DNA of 7,350 nt, from NCBI GenBank assembly GCA_900555515.1, contig USLO01000086.1, forward strand, positions 1 through 7,350. The letters run 5' to 3'. Below are positions 7,031 through 7,350 of this stretch, in pieces (position 1 is the stretch's first letter; each line of letters opens with the position of its first letter). A model generated the notes under the pieces. It did no database searches. It saw nothing but the letters and a program-made list of their open reading frames with translations, and was not told the DNA's origin. Source of the stretch: an uncultured Collinsella sp. (GTDB taxonomy: Bacteria > Actinomycetota > Coriobacteriia > Coriobacteriales > Coriobacteriaceae). A program made the position numbers and the translations under genes.

Positions 7031-7095
7031 CGTTTCCGCAGCTAGCGCAACGCGGAAATAGCTCCCGGCACCTGGCCGTCACCTCGTTTCCGCAG
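7031..7095. repeat. TTTCCGC repeats in direct and inverted orientation
   Basis: CGTTTCCGCAG occurs exactly at 7031-7041 and again at 7085-7095. Between them is the inverted element GCGGAAA at 7052-7058. The central element can pair with either flank: TTTCCGC at 7033-7039 (12-nt loop) or at 7087-7093 (28-nt loop). The two hairpins exclude each other. The region could be a cluster of protein-binding sites, the end of a mobile element, or a switchable RNA structure. The repeats are directly visible; the role is unknown. Confidence 0.5.
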
Positions 7096-7212
7096 GTGGA
7101 GAGGCTATGGAGGCCGGTGCCCCATGCCGCCGCCGCATGCTCCGCCAGCCCGCCGCGCAGCCGTTCCGGACTCAGCGCAACGGGCCCCCCGGCCCATGTC
7201 CCGGACCGCCGC

Positions 7213-7350
7213 CTATCCCGCCAGCGGCCCCTCGCCCCTCGCGGCCCTGGCCCTGTCGATGCAGCCGGGCGTCAGGTCGAGCTCGCCGGGCGCCAGCTCC
7301 TCTATCCCGAACGCGTCCATGAGGGCGGAGGCGTCCTCCCCGAGGGCCAT
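7213..7350 (-). CDS. Unrecognised protein, C-terminal fragment cut by the right edge
   Basis: A minus-strand frame enters from the right edge and ends at a TAG (7215-7213) after 45 visible codons. I do not recognise the product. The visible part is acidic in its first half (for example GIEELAPGELDL) and has a basic, Arg/Ala-rich end (IDRARAARGEG). G or C occupies the third position in 43 of 45 codons, which supports coding, although 77% GC makes open frames common. All three arginines use AGG, whereas the genes to the left mostly use CGC, suggesting acquired DNA. The codon at the very edge is ATG, so either this is a complete very small protein or, more likely, the gene continues outside. No terminator with a T tract follows. 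A mobile-element or accessory gene is possible but unproven. Confidence 0.5.
   Translation of the reverse strand: MALGEDASALMDAFGIEELAPGELDLTPGCIDRARAARGEGPLAG

Larger units (their letters stand above)
6780..7212. other. Gene-poor leader and intergenic region with a GC boundary
   Basis: No gene is supported in these 433 bases. The part next to the transporter (6781-7020) is about 52% GC, with its lowest value (about 43%) at 6961-7020. It then rises to about 69% at 7021-7140 and about 77% beyond. Structure seen: an inverted repeat TTGAGAT (6951-6957) and ATCTCAA (7001-7007); a small TTGA-TTT-TCAA hairpin at 6991-7001; three copies of TTCCGCAG (6872, 7034, 7088) and one inverted GCGGAAA (7052); AGCGCAACG at both 7044 and 7174; and a GGGCC-CCCC-GGCCC hairpin at 7182-7195 without a T tract. 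Minus-strand frames stay open across much of the GC-rich part, but the encoded peptide has no domain or good start. No known riboswitch was recognised. Confidence 0.55.

Noticed and set aside
6780..7082. N-terminal extension of the transporter by 101 codons to a GTG at 7082
   Set aside because: The added part has no membrane helix or domain, is Cys- and Arg-rich, varies sharply in base composition, and has no ribosome binding site at its start. The ATG at 6779 has a usable one.
7107..7322. A 71-codon plus-strand frame at the right end
   Set aside because: The product is almost entirely Pro, Arg and Ala, as expected for a chance frame in 77% GC DNA opposite a better-supported minus-strand frame.
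1..7350. CRISPR array, tRNA, rRNA or a complete insertion sequence
   Set aside because: No regularly spaced repeats, cloverleaf, rRNA-like block or transposase with paired terminal inverted repeats was found on either strand.

Overview
The window is high-GC bacterial DNA (about 60% over most of its length) with dense genes, strong G/C preference at third codon positions and AGGA/GGAG-type ribosome binding sites. The gene set (an M32 carboxypeptidase, GlmM and a large single-pass DUF4012 membrane protein with a disordered Gly/Ala-rich cytoplasmic tail) fits a Gram-positive actinobacterium, most likely of the Coriobacteriia (Collinsella or a relative). That placement is inferred from general resemblance; no rRNA or other marker gene is present.

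Layout, left to right. Positions 1-198 hold the leader of the first gene and perhaps, at the extreme left edge, the first codons of a divergent gene. A plus-strand M32 metallocarboxypeptidase (199-1782) follows, with an unusual lysine/alanine-rich N-terminus. It converges on glmM, and the 97-bp gap holds a strong two-way hairpin terminator plus a second short palindrome that resembles a dispersed repeat. Three genes then lie on the minus strand, in transcription order: an EamA/DMT-family transporter (6779-5757), a DUF4012 membrane protein (5607-3295) and glmM (3211-1880). A near-ideal terminator hairpin lies between the DUF4012 gene and glmM, only 8 nt upstream of the glmM ribosome binding site, so the two genes are probably not a simple operon. 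The final 570 bases contain a long, gene-poor leader upstream of the transporter. It passes abruptly from about 52% GC to about 77% GC and ends in the C-terminal piece of an unrecognised minus-strand gene with foreign-looking codon use.

Functionally, GlmM makes glucosamine-1-phosphate for UDP-GlcNAc, the precursor of peptidoglycan and other envelope glycans. The DUF4012 protein is predicted to place about 555 residues outside the membrane, so an envelope role and a link to GlmM are reasonable but unproven. The carboxypeptidase is a cytosolic peptide-recycling enzyme, and the EamA protein is a ten-helix transporter of unknown substrate. No complete mobile element, CRISPR array, tRNA, rRNA or defence system is visible. 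The least explained parts are the right-hand compositional boundary with its TTTCCGC repeats, the hairpin in the glmM leader, the REP-like palindrome after glmM, and the basic tail on the peptidase.
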